Positions 9,555-18,721 are shown, counted from the stretch's first letter. The stretch is 64,000 nucleotides of DNA from Candidatus Aenigmatarchaeota archaeon (GCA_017610225.1 JAFCCM010000012.1:1-64000), one strand, 5' to 3'. Notes: generated from the letters alone by a model not told the origin. Made by a program: numbers and translations.

Positions 9555-10405
9555 AAGTATCTCCTACCGTTAAATCCCCCTACCCTTCCTTTCCAGTTTA
9601 TAGCAACCGCTTCAGATGTATGAATTGATTCTTCATGGCTGCATTTAACAATCCAATCTGCAACTCCTTTCATCTCATTTAATGATTGCGAAATTAATCT
9701 TATCGCATCTTCAACAAACATAGGATTTTCTGCTGCAACTCTTGCAATTTCCTGTTCGTCTACTCTTTTTATTATTGGGTATGGAAGAGTAAGAATTTTT
9801 GATTCAACTGCTTCAATTATATCTTCTAACCAAATATAATGTGGTTTGGTTTCACCTTCAATTAATATATCAGCAAATGATCTTTGATTGTGAGGAAAAC
9901 CTTTACTATTATGTTCAGTCAAATGCCCACATAATTCTGCTGAGCATGGACAGTATGAAGCATATTGAATTTTAACACCTTGATAGAATCTGAAGTTTTT
10001 CTCACCCCATAACTGGCCTTCAAATCTACATTTATAATAAATTGGAAATTCATTATCTGAAAGAATTGATTTACGAATAACTGGCATCCGAAATTCAAAT
10101 TTCATATAGCTTGCTGTACTTCCAACATTTTCTTTTACGTCTTTTAAAATTTGTTCAATTAATGTGCGTTTCAATGGTAAATCCAAATATGGTTTTAATG
10201 TCAGGAGGAGTCGAGACATTGAAATTCCTTTTGTCTTTTCATCTAAATCTGTTCTCATTGAGACATTTGCTGTCATCTGATGAAAACCTCCGTATTTAGA
10301 CTCTAATTTAAATGGAACCTCAACATTCTCGACACCTACCTGTTGTATGGGGATAAATATATTTGGAGGTTCGCATTGAATGTCAGGAAGACATTTGCCA
10401 ACCAT
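9551..10405 (-). CDS. folE2: GTP cyclohydrolase I type B (FolE2 family)
   Basis: Converts GTP to 7,8-dihydroneopterin triphosphate, the first step towards folate and also towards 7-deazaguanines (preQ0/queuosine). At 284 residues the length fits the COG1469 family. The opening segment PDIQCEPPNIFIPIQQVGV and the phrase KGISMSRLL (residues 59-67) match the family's early 'I..VGV' and 'RGxHMSR' blocks. The metal and catalytic block YCPCSAELC with a following His (about 151-165) and FPHNQRS carry the Cys and His residues expected of GCYH-IB. Together with QueD at 32666-33082 it supports a 7-deazaguanine pathway. The gene overlaps 8997-9554 and follows the small gene at 10419-10595. Confidence 0.88.
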   Translation of the reverse strand: MVGKCLPDIQCEPPNIFIPIQQVGVENVEVPFKLESKYGGFHQMTANVSMRTDLDEKTKGISMSRLLLTLKPYLDLPLKRTLIEQILKDVKENVGSTASYMKFEFRMPVIRKSILSDNEFPIYYKCRFEGQLWGEKNFRFYQGVKIQYASYCPCSAELCGHLTEHNSKGFPHNQRSFADILIEGETKPHYIWLEDIIEAVESKILTLPYPIIKRVDEQEIARVAAENPMFVEDAIRLISQSLNEMKGVADWIVKCSHEESIHTSEAVAINWKGRVGGFNGRRYL

Positions 10406-10418
10406 TAGTGTTCCTCCT

Positions 10419-10595
10419 TTATATATCTAGATCTTTTGGATCAAATAAAATTATTTGTTCTTTGGGTACTTCTTTTTCTTCGGCTACTTTACTTAATGTA
10501 AGTTTCGATAGTTTATATTTCCCTGTTGCCGGGAGAGCATACCAGACATATGACGATGATGATGTGTCTGATGATGTTGAATTATACCAGGTCAT
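10419..10595 (-). CDS. Small hypothetical protein, 58 residues
   Basis: This reading frame is short but well placed. The ATG (complement of 10593-10595) overlaps the TGA stop of the RNA polymerase beta gene as ATGA, and the TAA at 10419-10421 is followed by AAAGGAGG, the ribosome site of folE2. The protein has a Ser/Thr-rich start, a Trp-Tyr-Ala-Leu-Pro strand and ends EQIILFDPKDLDI. The pattern 'VWYALPATGKYKLSKLTLSKVAEE' (given here only as a description of residues 17-40) looks like a small beta hairpin plus helix. No family is recognised. Coupling to rpoB suggests co-expression with the polymerase. Confidence 0.6.
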   Translation of the reverse strand: MTWYNSTSSDTSSSSYVWYALPATGKYKLSKLTLSKVAEEKEVPKEQIILFDPKDLDI

Positions 10596-13594
10596 TTGTG
10601 ATCTACTCCGATAACAGTAAGATATGAATTTAATAACTTAACTGATTCGGGGACTGTATCTATTTCTCTTGTTTCATCTAATAATTGAGATTCAATAAAT
10701 CCACGAATGTAATTATTTTTCAAATCAATACAATCTGATTTGGTTGTTAAAAATTCAAATAAGTTATGTGGAGCATCATGTCCAATTAAACATGCTGTTT
10801 CCATTTCACCACATCGTTGACCGCCTTTATTTTTTCTTCCTCCCAATGGTTGTAGTGTTCTCCTTGCATATGCGCCGATACCACGTGCAGCTAATTTTTC
10901 TTCTGCAATATGAACCATTCTGAAAAAGTAAATATATCCCACAGCAATTTCATGCATAATCTCAGTAGCCGATACTGGGTCATGTAACTTTTCTTTAAAG
11001 TTTGTATTTGTGTATTTAAGAGCTTCCTGTAAGTCTTCCAAGCATGATGATTCAAATGGAGCTTGAATTATTGAAAGGTCTTTTATAAATGTAACATCAA
11101 TTTCCTTTGGCATCAATTCTACAAATTGATTATGATACCAAGACTCATTTGTTTTATCAATTATTTGTATATAGTCAAGAAGATATTTTTTAATCTTATC
11201 CTGTTCAACATCTTCATTTAACATTCTTAACATATTTATTTTTAAGTCTTGAACTGACATTGCAAGATGCAGTTCATACAGCTGACCAATATTCATACGA
11301 GAAATGATACCCAATGGATTTATACATATATCCAAATGACGACCATCTTTAAGTTGTGGCATTTTTTCATGAGGAACTATTCGTGAAATAACACCTTTGT
11401 TTCCATGCCTGTTTGCCATCTTATCCCCAACTTTTACTTTTCGGAAATAGACACCAAATATTTCAACTTTTATACCTGAAACTTTCTCACGTTTGAATTT
11501 GTATTTGCCGACAAATGAAGATTTATCAAGACTCTTCTCTCTAATAATTTTCATTGCCTCATCTTTATCAAATGTATCCTTAATTATTTTTTGTAAGTAT
11601 TTTTCTTTTTCTTGCTGTTGTTCTAAACGTTCTTCAATCCATTTTTTAAACTCAGGCAATTCTTCATTCCATTCATTTGCATAAAGATTTACTTCTGAAA
11701 TTATTAAATTCTTTTTAGCTTCTAACGTAATTGGTTCTGTAAAAACAGAATAGTAATCATCAGTATTTAACTTTTTAAGTTTTGCATAAGCATCTCCCAT
11801 ATTTAATCTTTCCAGATCATCTGGGAGTGGTTTGTATATATTATCTTGTAGAGACAACAATACTTTATCTGGCGTTAATGTGAATGATAAATCTTCAAAA
11901 TGGACTGATGTTAAAGTATCTTCTTCTTGTAATCTTTCAGATATAACAATTCCATCCTCATAATTATTACCATAATAAACCATAACACCTGTAAGTAGAT
12001 TTTTTCCAATATTAATATTTCCGTTATGACAGAAATTACTTTCTGCAAGAATATCACCTGCTTTGAATTTATCTCCTGGTTTCACATACAAGTTCATGAA
12101 GTCCATGTGCTCAACATATATTTTTCTGTAAGATATGTTAAAGATATCTGCTTCACCATTATTATACATGACGATTACATAATCTTTATCAATATGGACA
12201 ACCACTCCAGCATGTTTTGCTCTTTTAACAAATTGTGTTTGATCACTGTACAACCCCTCACAACCTGAAGCAATTAATGGAGAATCAAATTGTTTTAACA
12301 TGATAGATTGACGCATTTGTGATGCTGCCATTTGGAGTCTTGTTTGGTCATCATGTTTTAAAAATGGAGTCATTGAAACAGGTATAGATAGTGGTTGTTT
12401 TTCGCATATATCCCTTGTAAAGCGAAGATCCTCATCTAGGTTGACATTGGGGATTAAGTTCTGTAGAACACCGCAATTATCACGGTCTGGGGTATCGACA
12501 GGGCAAATACGACCAAACATTGTGGGACAAATATCACGTAAATGCTTTGGAATATTCTCCCTTTTGAATCCGCCTGGACCAAGCAAACTGATCCTGGAAA
12601 GCTTTGTCAATTCTTCAACTGGATTAATTGAAAAATCGAATTGTACAATATCTGATACATTACATTCTGATAAAATCTGTGTTGAATTTATATTAAACTT
12701 TGGTTGCCTTGCAGTTCGATTTGAAAAACAAAGATCGAATATGATCTTTGAAATTTTCGATGTTACAATATACTCAAAGCATCTTACACGTTTATTTGTG
12801 AAAAGCATATCATCAACAAATTCAATCTTTAAGATATATAGAATTTCATCTAACAAAGTATCTGTATAAAAGAATTTTCTGCTTATCGGATCTATCTTTG
12901 GAATCAGATCCATTGCATAAAGAACATCCTCGCCTTTTGATTTTGCATTATATTTTGAGTAGTATCTCCCAATTTCTAATATGAAATCATCTTGCGAATA
13001 CCCTCTTGATTCGTCAACAATATCAAACAAATCTCCACGCAAGACTTCAAATAAGTTATCGTCCTGTCTATCAATATCTTCCGACAGTTTGAAAATTCTT
13101 TGAACTTCTTCTAATCCATGATATGCACACAAGAATGTAGCCAAAGGAATTTTCTTTCCAAGGAAACTTATTTTAATAAAAGGCATTTCTTTATCTTTAA
13201 AAACCATGATTGTTGCAACATTGGTCCTTATTTTGATATTTGCTCCCCTTGTTACAATCGGAATATCGTATAGTTGAAACAAAGGAATCTTCTTCCTGCC
13301 ATTGACAATTATGTAGTTATCATCTATCAGCTTTGGCAGAAAAATACTTAAATCAATATTTGCAGGACCCTTTTGTAATTTGATTACTAAAGTTTGTTTA
13401 ATTGTTTTGGATAACTCTCCAGATGAGAACCTTGAATCTTTTAAATCCAATTCAGTTATTGTGAAACCAATTTCTTCAACTGGGGTAACTATTTCTCGGA
13501 CTAAAGGTAAAATCTGCTCATAATCGTTTCTTCTTAATGTGAAGATATTCTTGTCTTCGTTCTGAAGCTTGAAAGTAGGGTTGATAATGTCCAA
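10592..13594 (-). CDS. Multisubunit RNA polymerase beta subunit, set 1
   Basis: Catalytic RNA polymerase subunit of the phage, acting with the beta-prime gene at 13789-16497. It has 1000 residues against 1342 for E. coli RpoB; the lineage-specific insertions are absent but the core is whole. Visible blocks are NYIIVNGRKKIPL (93-105) and RISLLGPGGFKRE then MFGRICPVDTPD (334-370, the rifampicin-pocket region). Further blocks are NYEDGIVISER (544-554), GDKMANRHGNKG (723-734, with both active-site lysines) and SRMNIGQLYE (765-774). The C-terminal GGQRCGEME block contacts beta-prime. It is only about 35 per cent alike by eye to the second beta in this window. Spacing of 12 bases to the DUF1040-like gene places them in one operon. 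Confidence 0.95.
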   Translation of the reverse strand: MDIINPTFKLQNEDKNIFTLRRNDYEQILPLVREIVTPVEEIGFTITELDLKDSRFSSGELSKTIKQTLVIKLQKGPANIDLSIFLPKLIDDNYIIVNGRKKIPLFQLYDIPIVTRGANIKIRTNVATIMVFKDKEMPFIKISFLGKKIPLATFLCAYHGLEEVQRIFKLSEDIDRQDDNLFEVLRGDLFDIVDESRGYSQDDFILEIGRYYSKYNAKSKGEDVLYAMDLIPKIDPISRKFFYTDTLLDEILYILKIEFVDDMLFTNKRVRCFEYIVTSKISKIIFDLCFSNRTARQPKFNINSTQILSECNVSDIVQFDFSINPVEELTKLSRISLLGPGGFKRENIPKHLRDICPTMFGRICPVDTPDRDNCGVLQNLIPNVNLDEDLRFTRDICEKQPLSIPVSMTPFLKHDDQTRLQMAASQMRQSIMLKQFDSPLIASGCEGLYSDQTQFVKRAKHAGVVVHIDKDYVIVMYNNGEADIFNISYRKIYVEHMDFMNLYVKPGDKFKAGDILAESNFCHNGNINIGKNLLTGVMVYYGNNYEDGIVISERLQEEDTLTSVHFEDLSFTLTPDKVLLSLQDNIYKPLPDDLERLNMGDAYAKLKKLNTDDYYSVFTEPITLEAKKNLIISEVNLYANEWNEELPEFKKWIEERLEQQQEKEKYLQKIIKDTFDKDEAMKIIREKSLDKSSFVGKYKFKREKVSGIKVEIFGVYFRKVKVGDKMANRHGNKGVISRIVPHEKMPQLKDGRHLDICINPLGIISRMNIGQLYELHLAMSVQDLKINMLRMLNEDVEQDKIKKYLLDYIQIIDKTNESWYHNQFVELMPKEIDVTFIKDLSIIQAPFESSCLEDLQEALKYTNTNFKEKLHDPVSATEIMHEIAVGYIYFFRMVHIAEEKLAARGIGAYARRTLQPLGGRKNKGGQRCGEMETACLIGHDAPHNLFEFLTTKSDCIDLKNNYIRGFIESQLLDETREIDTVPESVKLLNSYLTVIGVDHK

Positions 13595-13606
13595 GATTAG
13601 AACCTC

Positions 13607-13792
13607 CTAATTTGTATATGTCGATTTATACTCGATAAGCTTTTTCTCTAGTCTATCATCTTCGATATAATAGGGATCAACATTTAATGCGAGTGCGTTC
13701 ATTATAAGTTGTGTGAGTCGGAGATCTGGATTTGCTTTCCAGATCTCCTCGACTCTTTTTAATATTCTATCAATTCGTTCTGGATCTCTCAT
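13607..13792 (-). CDS. DUF1040/YihD-like small protein between beta and beta-prime
   Basis: A 61-residue protein. It opens MRDPERIDRILKRVEEIW and continues NPDLRLTQLIMNAL, with YYIEDDRLEKKL near the end. This order (MRDPxRI..., NPDLRxxQL, YYxEDD) matches the small family I know as DUF1040/YihD-like, found across bacteria and phages, whose role is not settled. The start overlaps the stop of the beta-prime gene and the stop is 12 bases before the beta gene. A position between the two catalytic subunits suggests a link to transcription, but that is inference. Confidence 0.7.
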   Translation of the reverse strand: MRDPERIDRILKRVEEIWKANPDLRLTQLIMNALALNVDPYYIEDDRLEKKLIEYKSTYTN

Positions 13793-16497
13793 GTTATTTT
13801 TTCACCTTTAAGGATTTTATCCATAACTCCTGAATATCTTCCTTCATACAAGATACCTTGTAAGATTGATCTCTTTGGATTTGAAAATGCCATGGCAAGA
13901 ATCCAACTTTCTTGATTTGGCACAGATTGAATGCTATAATAGTCTGGTTTTATTTTATCTCTATTTGGAATCAATCTCCATTTTTGATAATTTTTCCACA
14001 TTAATTGAGCAACAACACATTCAAAATGTACGTGGTATATATCTTTGTCATACACATCAAATAGTTCTTCAACTATGCTGGTGTACGTTTTTCCTCTAAA
14101 TTTGTGAAGTAACTGTGCAACTGAAGCAAGATCCCCAATAATATCTTTTTGTTTCAATGATGGATCATCCGGATTTTGCTCACCTTTAATAACAGCAGAA
14201 CCTGAAGTATGAAAAGTTCGCAAAACTAATTGAGTTCCTCTTTCACCAAGAGTTTGTGCTGCAATAATACCAATGAATCTACTATTCAAATTCCTATATA
14301 AATCTCCATAACACTTTTTACATATCTTTGGATTTTTACAAAGAATCGGACTTCGCAATTCAATTACTTTTCCAATAATGCTTTCGTAATTGTCAGGAGT
14401 TATTTTTTCAAGAGTATCTCCATTTTTATAATATCTGTTAACTAACATTCTTGCTTTTCTTTTACTTTTAACATCAACGCTTAAGAAGTCTGTTGTACCA
14501 CAGTCATCTACATCTTCATCTATTTGTAAATTTGCACATGTGAATATTAGTTTTCTTGAAAGATAACCACTTGTTCCTGTATTAAGAGCTACATCAAGAA
14601 GACCTTTTCTACAACCATATGTTGAATAGAAAAATTCTTCTGGAGTCAAACCTTCAATTAAGGAATTTTTAATTGGCATTTGTAAAATTTCTCCATCGAA
14701 ATTTGAAATGAAGCCACGACTGAATATTAACTGTTTGACTTGATCCCAACTTCCCCTTGCTCCTGATTCAATCATATATGAATATTTAAATCCATCTCTC
14801 ATTCTTTCTGACAATGCATCATCGGAAAGAGCAATCAATTGATCTCTAGTCTCTGGTAGTGAGTAGATATCTTTTTTAATTTCAGCTAAACCATCAAGAG
14901 GAAAATCATCCAATGAAAGAGTACAACCGAATAATGTGGCATACTTAAATCCAACTCTTTTCACATTATCCAATACTTTAATTACTTCTTCGCTTGGGTA
15001 TTTATCTTTTATATCATTCAGAATATCCAAGAGTTTTCCTTTTGCAATTGTTCCTCTTACTAAAGGATAATCATTTGGTAATTGTTTATTAAATTCTGCT
15101 TCACCCCAAGTTATTTTGTTACCTTCGACTTCAATATCGTCTTTACCATTACTAAATTCCGGTAATGTTAAATAATAAATTCCTAAAATTACATCCTGAC
15201 TTGGAGTTGTTGTAAGACTTTCATTCGCTGGACTGTATAAATTCTTTGCAATTGAAATCTTTTCAATTACTTCTTCTTTTGCTTCAGGTGTAATTGGTAT
15301 ATAAACTGCCATCTGATCCCCATCAAAATCTGCATTGAATGGAGGGCATGCTAATGGATGTATTTTGATAACATGATCTAATGTTAATTTAATTTTGAAT
15401 CCTAGCATGCTTAACCTGTGTAATGATGGTTGTCTGTTCAATATGCAATATTCTCCATCCGTTACAGTTTCACACACCCTAAATAATACAGGATTGTTTT
15501 TATCAATACATTCATCAACAAAATCAATAGCTTGATTCAACAGTTTAAATTTTCCAAGTTCTAAAATACGCTTGGCAATGGGTAATTTAAATATTTCTAA
15601 AACCATTAGATAAGGAAGTTTACATTGTTCCAATTCTAATGTTGGGTCAGGAATGATTACAGCTCGACCAGAAAAATCTATTCTCTTACCAAGAATATTT
15701 CCACGAATCAATCCTTCTTTCTTTGCCATCTTTTCAAGAATACGAGTATATAATTCGTTTACATCTTTTTGTAATTGTTTAAAATAAGTATAATAGAGAG
15801 CTTTATCACGATGAATGTCAATGATTGTGCCCGACATTATTTCTTTCTTTGTCAGGATCTGAACATAATATCTGTTGATTTTATCCATCAACTGTTTGCT
15901 CTCTCCTGAGCTTTTTGATGTTGGCCGAAGTTCCGGAGGTAATACAATTATTTGATTAGTCAAAAGATTATCAATATTGTCAAGAACTAGTTTCCATTCA
16001 TCTACTCCATCACCAACATTATCCTCAGCAACTGCCTTTACTAATTCATATATAGCTTCAGTTCTTTCCCATTTTCGGGCACCTTGCGGTATTGTATCTT
16101 CGGATAATGTTACAACAAATTCTTCATCTGTCATATACAAAATACTTTTATCATTTCGCATTAAATCATCTAATGCTTTTTTGAATGTTTTCCCTGCTAG
16201 GGCAACTAATAAATCATAAAAGAGAGGGTTAACAACTTCAATTGGAATTATGATTTTTGCGAATCTTTTTCTTCGTAAATCGCTGTTAACTATATCGACT
16301 TTGCACTCACTGCATTGTCCCCCTTCTTTTGATACTCCATGATACTTGCCACATTGACAGGTATAATTTCTTACTGGACCAAAAATCTGTTCAGAGAATA
16401 ATCCATCCGGATGAAACTTTCTTTTTCCAAATGTTTTTAGAGACGTCACTTCGTCTAAATTTTCACAAAATGTATCGTAATTTAATATTTTTGGCAT
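13789..16497 (-). CDS. Multisubunit RNA polymerase beta-prime subunit, set 1
   Basis: Partner of the beta subunit at 10592-13594, carrying the catalytic Mg site NADFDGDQM (about 383-391). At 902 residues it is shorter than the 1407 of E. coli RpoC. The N-terminal zinc finger is intact (CQCGKYHG ... CSECKVDI), as are LGKRIDFSGRAVI, NRQPSLHRL, the CRKGLLDVALNTGTSGYLSR bridge region, a second zinc site (CKNPKICKKCYGD) and the trigger-helix segment AAQTLGERGTQL. The C-terminus is cut short relative to bacterial enzymes. It lies four bases after the small gene at 16501-16755 and directly downstream of the ubiquitin-like cassette. Confidence 0.95.
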   Translation of the reverse strand: MPKILNYDTFCENLDEVTSLKTFGKRKFHPDGLFSEQIFGPVRNYTCQCGKYHGVSKEGGQCSECKVDIVNSDLRRKRFAKIIIPIEVVNPLFYDLLVALAGKTFKKALDDLMRNDKSILYMTDEEFVVTLSEDTIPQGARKWERTEAIYELVKAVAEDNVGDGVDEWKLVLDNIDNLLTNQIIVLPPELRPTSKSSGESKQLMDKINRYYVQILTKKEIMSGTIIDIHRDKALYYTYFKQLQKDVNELYTRILEKMAKKEGLIRGNILGKRIDFSGRAVIIPDPTLELEQCKLPYLMVLEIFKLPIAKRILELGKFKLLNQAIDFVDECIDKNNPVLFRVCETVTDGEYCILNRQPSLHRLSMLGFKIKLTLDHVIKIHPLACPPFNADFDGDQMAVYIPITPEAKEEVIEKISIAKNLYSPANESLTTTPSQDVILGIYYLTLPEFSNGKDDIEVEGNKITWGEAEFNKQLPNDYPLVRGTIAKGKLLDILNDIKDKYPSEEVIKVLDNVKRVGFKYATLFGCTLSLDDFPLDGLAEIKKDIYSLPETRDQLIALSDDALSERMRDGFKYSYMIESGARGSWDQVKQLIFSRGFISNFDGEILQMPIKNSLIEGLTPEEFFYSTYGCRKGLLDVALNTGTSGYLSRKLIFTCANLQIDEDVDDCGTTDFLSVDVKSKRKARMLVNRYYKNGDTLEKITPDNYESIIGKVIELRSPILCKNPKICKKCYGDLYRNLNSRFIGIIAAQTLGERGTQLVLRTFHTSGSAVIKGEQNPDDPSLKQKDIIGDLASVAQLLHKFRGKTYTSIVEELFDVYDKDIYHVHFECVVAQLMWKNYQKWRLIPNRDKIKPDYYSIQSVPNQESWILAMAFSNPKRSILQGILYEGRYSGVMDKILKGEKIT

Positions 16498-16500
16498 GTA

Positions 16501-16755
16501 TTATTCTCCTTCTTCTATATCACCAAATTTCTGCATCAAGAATGAGCCAATTTCATAGAAATGTGTTTTAACCCTACTTGCAATCATTCTATCAAGATCA
16601 GGCATTAATTCATGTGCTATGATTTTAACATCATCAATTGCTAAATCAATAAGTCTTTCTCTTAGAGCTTTATCAATAAGTTTTATAATTTCGATTTCTA
16701 ATAAAGACTCATCTTCAACATTCTCAATTTCCTCCGTAAATATGTCTTTAGTCAT
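16501..16755 (-). CDS. Hypothetical acidic helical protein, 84 residues
   Basis: Almost wholly helical and acidic (MTKDIFTEEIENVEDESLLE at the start, FGDIEEGE at the end). No family is recognised. It overlaps the next upstream gene (16748-16960) by eight bases and stops four bases before the beta-prime start, with GGAGAA as ribosome site for beta-prime inside its last codons. This tight coupling suggests a polymerase-related or adaptor role, which is inference only. Confidence 0.55.
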   Translation of the reverse strand: MTKDIFTEEIENVEDESLLEIEIIKLIDKALRERLIDLAIDDVKIIAHELMPDLDRMIASRVKTHFYEIGSFLMQKFGDIEEGE

Positions 16756-16960
16756 CGGTTTCCCCTTTTTTATTTATTTTCTCTTTTGTTTTGTTCAAAC
16801 AATTATCAAATACTTCAGAGAAAACTTCAGCTGTTCGTTCAACACATGAGTCAAAAAACTTTCTAGATGATTGTTTTATATTAATTGCCAATTCGTCAAT
16901 AGCATTTAAAGTTGATTCCTTTATTTTTTCTTCGTTAGTGTTTGTTTTGTCTTCCGTCAT
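16748..16960 (-). CDS. Hypothetical coiled-coil protein, 70 residues
   Basis: A small charged helical protein (ESTLNAIDELAINIKQSSRK then SCVERTAEVFSEVFDNCL) with two Cys residues spaced 17 apart. No family is recognised. It lies between the E2-like gene and the acidic protein at 16501-16755 with an eight-base overlap, so it belongs to the same operon. A phase-matched overlap and an AGGTAACTGATA leader support translation. Confidence 0.5.
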   Translation of the reverse strand: MTEDKTNTNEEKIKESTLNAIDELAINIKQSSRKFFDSCVERTAEVFSEVFDNCLNKTKEKINKKGETDD

Positions 16961-16966
16961 TATCAG

Positions 16967-17302
16967 TTACCTCATATTTTTATATTCTATTTCGTCCCAT
17001 GGTGTAAAATAACAATCATCCAAATTAAAAGAGCATAACATTACCCTGATAAAATTAAGAGATTTCTCATTCACTTCCAATTCTCTTATTTTATGTGGAA
17101 TACAAAACTCTCCTGTTTGTGGATCTGCATTTGGATGTGGATTGTTTAAGGTAACTGTGTCAATTTTATCATCAACAGTTTTAATTTTATAATCTCTGAT
17201 TACAAACTTTTTACTGATGTTTGTTATTTCATGGTATTGTTTTTTAAATATAAGTTTGGTTGGGACAATAATCTCCCTAATTCTTTTTGTTTGAATTTTC
17301 AT
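16967..17302 (-). CDS. E2-like (ubiquitin-conjugating fold) protein, candidate
   Basis: A 111-residue protein. Residues 54-69 read NPHPNADPQTGEFCIP: an HPN motif (56-58) followed nine residues later by a Cys (C67) after a Gly. This is the signature of the E2 active site (HPN...G.(I/V)C(L/I)), where the Asn stabilises the oxyanion and the Cys carries the thioester. The preceding beta strands (KKFVIRDYKIKTVDDKIDTV) and the following helix (ELEVNEKSLNFIRVMLCSF) fit a trimmed UBC fold; the C-terminal helices are missing. Its start shares an A with the stop of the E1-like gene (TAATG), so the pair is coupled. In the cassette it would accept the ubiquitin-like protein from an E1. The fold is inferred from one motif plus context. 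Confidence 0.65.
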   Translation of the reverse strand: MKIQTKRIREIIVPTKLIFKKQYHEITNISKKFVIRDYKIKTVDDKIDTVTLNNPHPNADPQTGEFCIPHKIRELEVNEKSLNFIRVMLCSFNLDDCYFTPWDEIEYKNMR

Positions 17303-18159
17303 TATGCAGCGCCTGTTTCAGGTATAAGTTCGACCAAATACTTTCCTTTATTTTGTATCAATGAAATAACAAAATTATTAAATTCTTGTTTTGCTACTGC
17401 ATTAGTTAACTGCAATATAAGATCTGTACTTGATTGTAAACTATTCTTTGGCATTGAATATTCAGATAGTGGAAATAAAGATCCTCCGACACAAATATCT
17501 ACATCACTAGTCTTATTTGCTTCCATTATTGGAAGTATTGTATCAGGTAGATTTACAAACTTATCTTCTATAGCTGGACGTTCATATACAATATCACATG
17601 TCTTATTGTCAATATGTTTAACATAATCCAACTCATAATTCTGTATTAATTTATCTTTAACCAAGGTTTCGATTGTATTGTTTGATATTAACATAGCTAC
17701 TAAACTTCCAGCATGTCTAAGATCTTGCTTGTTCAATTGAACAATATATTTACCTTCTGTTTTTATTTTATACTTAACATTCTTTTTACAATCAACCATT
17801 AAATACCTTGATGAAATATATAATCTTACATCTATTTCTCTCCTTCGATCATATGTATAATCTCGACAATCCAAAACTAACTCACATGGAGGGATTTTTG
17901 TTTTCCCTTCAATAAACTTTTCATTTAAAGTTATAATTGTTAAGTCTGGATTTTTATGAGATAATATATCTGTTAATGCTTCTACCTTTGTCATACCAAC
18001 ATCAATTTGTCGATAGATGGAGTTTTTGAGATTCTTTGCTTCAACTTTATCGTGGTCTATAACTATAAGAGTCTCAAGAGTTTCAATATTAGAAAGTGCA
18101 TTGGCAACAAATCCTCCAAGGGTTCCAATGCCAATAACTGCGATTGTTTTATATACCAC
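17302..18159 (-). CDS. E1/ThiF-like adenylyltransferase, copy 1
   Basis: E1-type enzymes adenylate the C-terminal glycine of a ubiquitin-like protein using ATP. This 285-residue copy has the nucleotide loop AVIGIGTLGGF (7-17), the acidic strand end VIDHDKVEAKNLKNS with the Asn and Arg (YRQ) that bind ATP phosphates, and LVLDCRDYTYDRR (about 93-105) in place of the usual 'D..R..i' strand. The region after it (CDIVYERPAIEDKFVN) differs from copy 2. A Cys in SDVDICVGGSLFPLSEYS (about 218-235) is a candidate catalytic residue. It lies immediately before the E2-like gene and after the terminator that follows the ubiquitin-like gene, so it may be separately expressed. Confidence 0.82.
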   Translation of the reverse strand: MVYKTIAVIGIGTLGGFVANALSNIETLETLIVIDHDKVEAKNLKNSIYRQIDVGMTKVEALTDILSHKNPDLTIITLNEKFIEGKTKIPPCELVLDCRDYTYDRRREIDVRLYISSRYLMVDCKKNVKYKIKTEGKYIVQLNKQDLRHAGSLVAMLISNNTIETLVKDKLIQNYELDYVKHIDNKTCDIVYERPAIEDKFVNLPDTILPIMEANKTSDVDICVGGSLFPLSEYSMPKNSLQSSTDLILQLTNAVAKQEFNNFVISLIQNKGKYLVELIPETGAA

Positions 18160-18189
18160 GGTCTCATTGTTCTCCTGTTATATTAAAAT

Positions 18190-18213
18190 AGGGGGGTCTG
18201 AATCGACCCCCCT
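18190..18213 (-). terminator. Intrinsic terminator after the ubiquitin-like gene
   Basis: Minus strand: an 8-bp stem GGGGGGTC / GACCCCCC with a 6-base loop is followed by TATTTTAATA. It lies 25 bases after the stop of the ubiquitin-like gene and before the E1 copy 1 gene. It would let the ubiquitin-like protein be made in excess over the downstream E1, E2 and polymerase genes. Confidence 0.88.
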
Positions 18214-18237
18214 CTAACACGTTAAGCGTTAATATAG

Positions 18238-18702
18238 TTAGCAGCCTTTCTTTCCTGCGGGTTTCAGGAACTCAAGGTTATCGCTTTGTTTTAGAACATA
18301 GTCTCCGTCAACTTCTTTACCATTGATAAGTCCGGTAGAGAGTTGATCAACATTAAGAACCTCACGTAGAAATTCTCCAACCTGTTTTACGGTACGTCCA
18401 ACAACAGGGAAGTTTCCAGAAGAGGCACCACAAGAAACATGAATAGTAGTGGTAGCACGAGCACCGAATGCTCCGTCAGGTTTGGTTATAACGCTACGAC
18501 CTGTAAATTCAATACCTGTTACAGGTCCACTCTTAGAGATGCTTGCGCTGGCTGGTGCGCCATATTCTGCCATAATGGCAGCGATGACCACATCCTTGGT
18601 TTTCTTTGTCATACCAGGAATATTCAGCTCATATACACACATTCTCTTTAGTTCTCTTGAAGTTTTGTCTTCTAGTTGATCTTTAGTAAAAGTTGTTCCC
18701 AT
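18238..18702 (-). CDS. Ubiquitin-like protein with N-terminal SAP-like domain
   Basis: A 154-residue protein with two parts. Residues 5-48 (TKDQLEDKTSRELKRM ... IPGMTKKTKDVVIAAIM) match the helix-extended-helix pattern of SAP/Rho-N/HeH nucleic-acid-binding domains. Residues 60-154 form a beta-grasp-like unit: VGRTVKQVGEFLREVL, LINGKEVDGDYVLKQSDNLE, then the tail FLKPAGKKGC. The phrase 'NG..V...YVL..GD.LEF.KPAG.KG' is that of bacterial ubiquitin-like proteins coded beside E1 and JAB genes. The C-terminus is Gly-Cys, one residue past the Gly, so trimming by the neighbouring JAMM protease is plausible. The gene is visibly richer in G+C than its neighbours and ends in a strong terminator, which suggests high expression. 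Confidence 0.8.
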   Translation of the reverse strand: MGTTFTKDQLEDKTSRELKRMCVYELNIPGMTKKTKDVVIAAIMAEYGAPASASISKSGPVTGIEFTGRSVITKPDGAFGARATTTIHVSCGASSGNFPVVGRTVKQVGEFLREVLNVDQLSTGLINGKEVDGDYVLKQSDNLEFLKPAGKKGC

Positions 18703-18721
18703 TTTTAAATCTCCTTCGATT

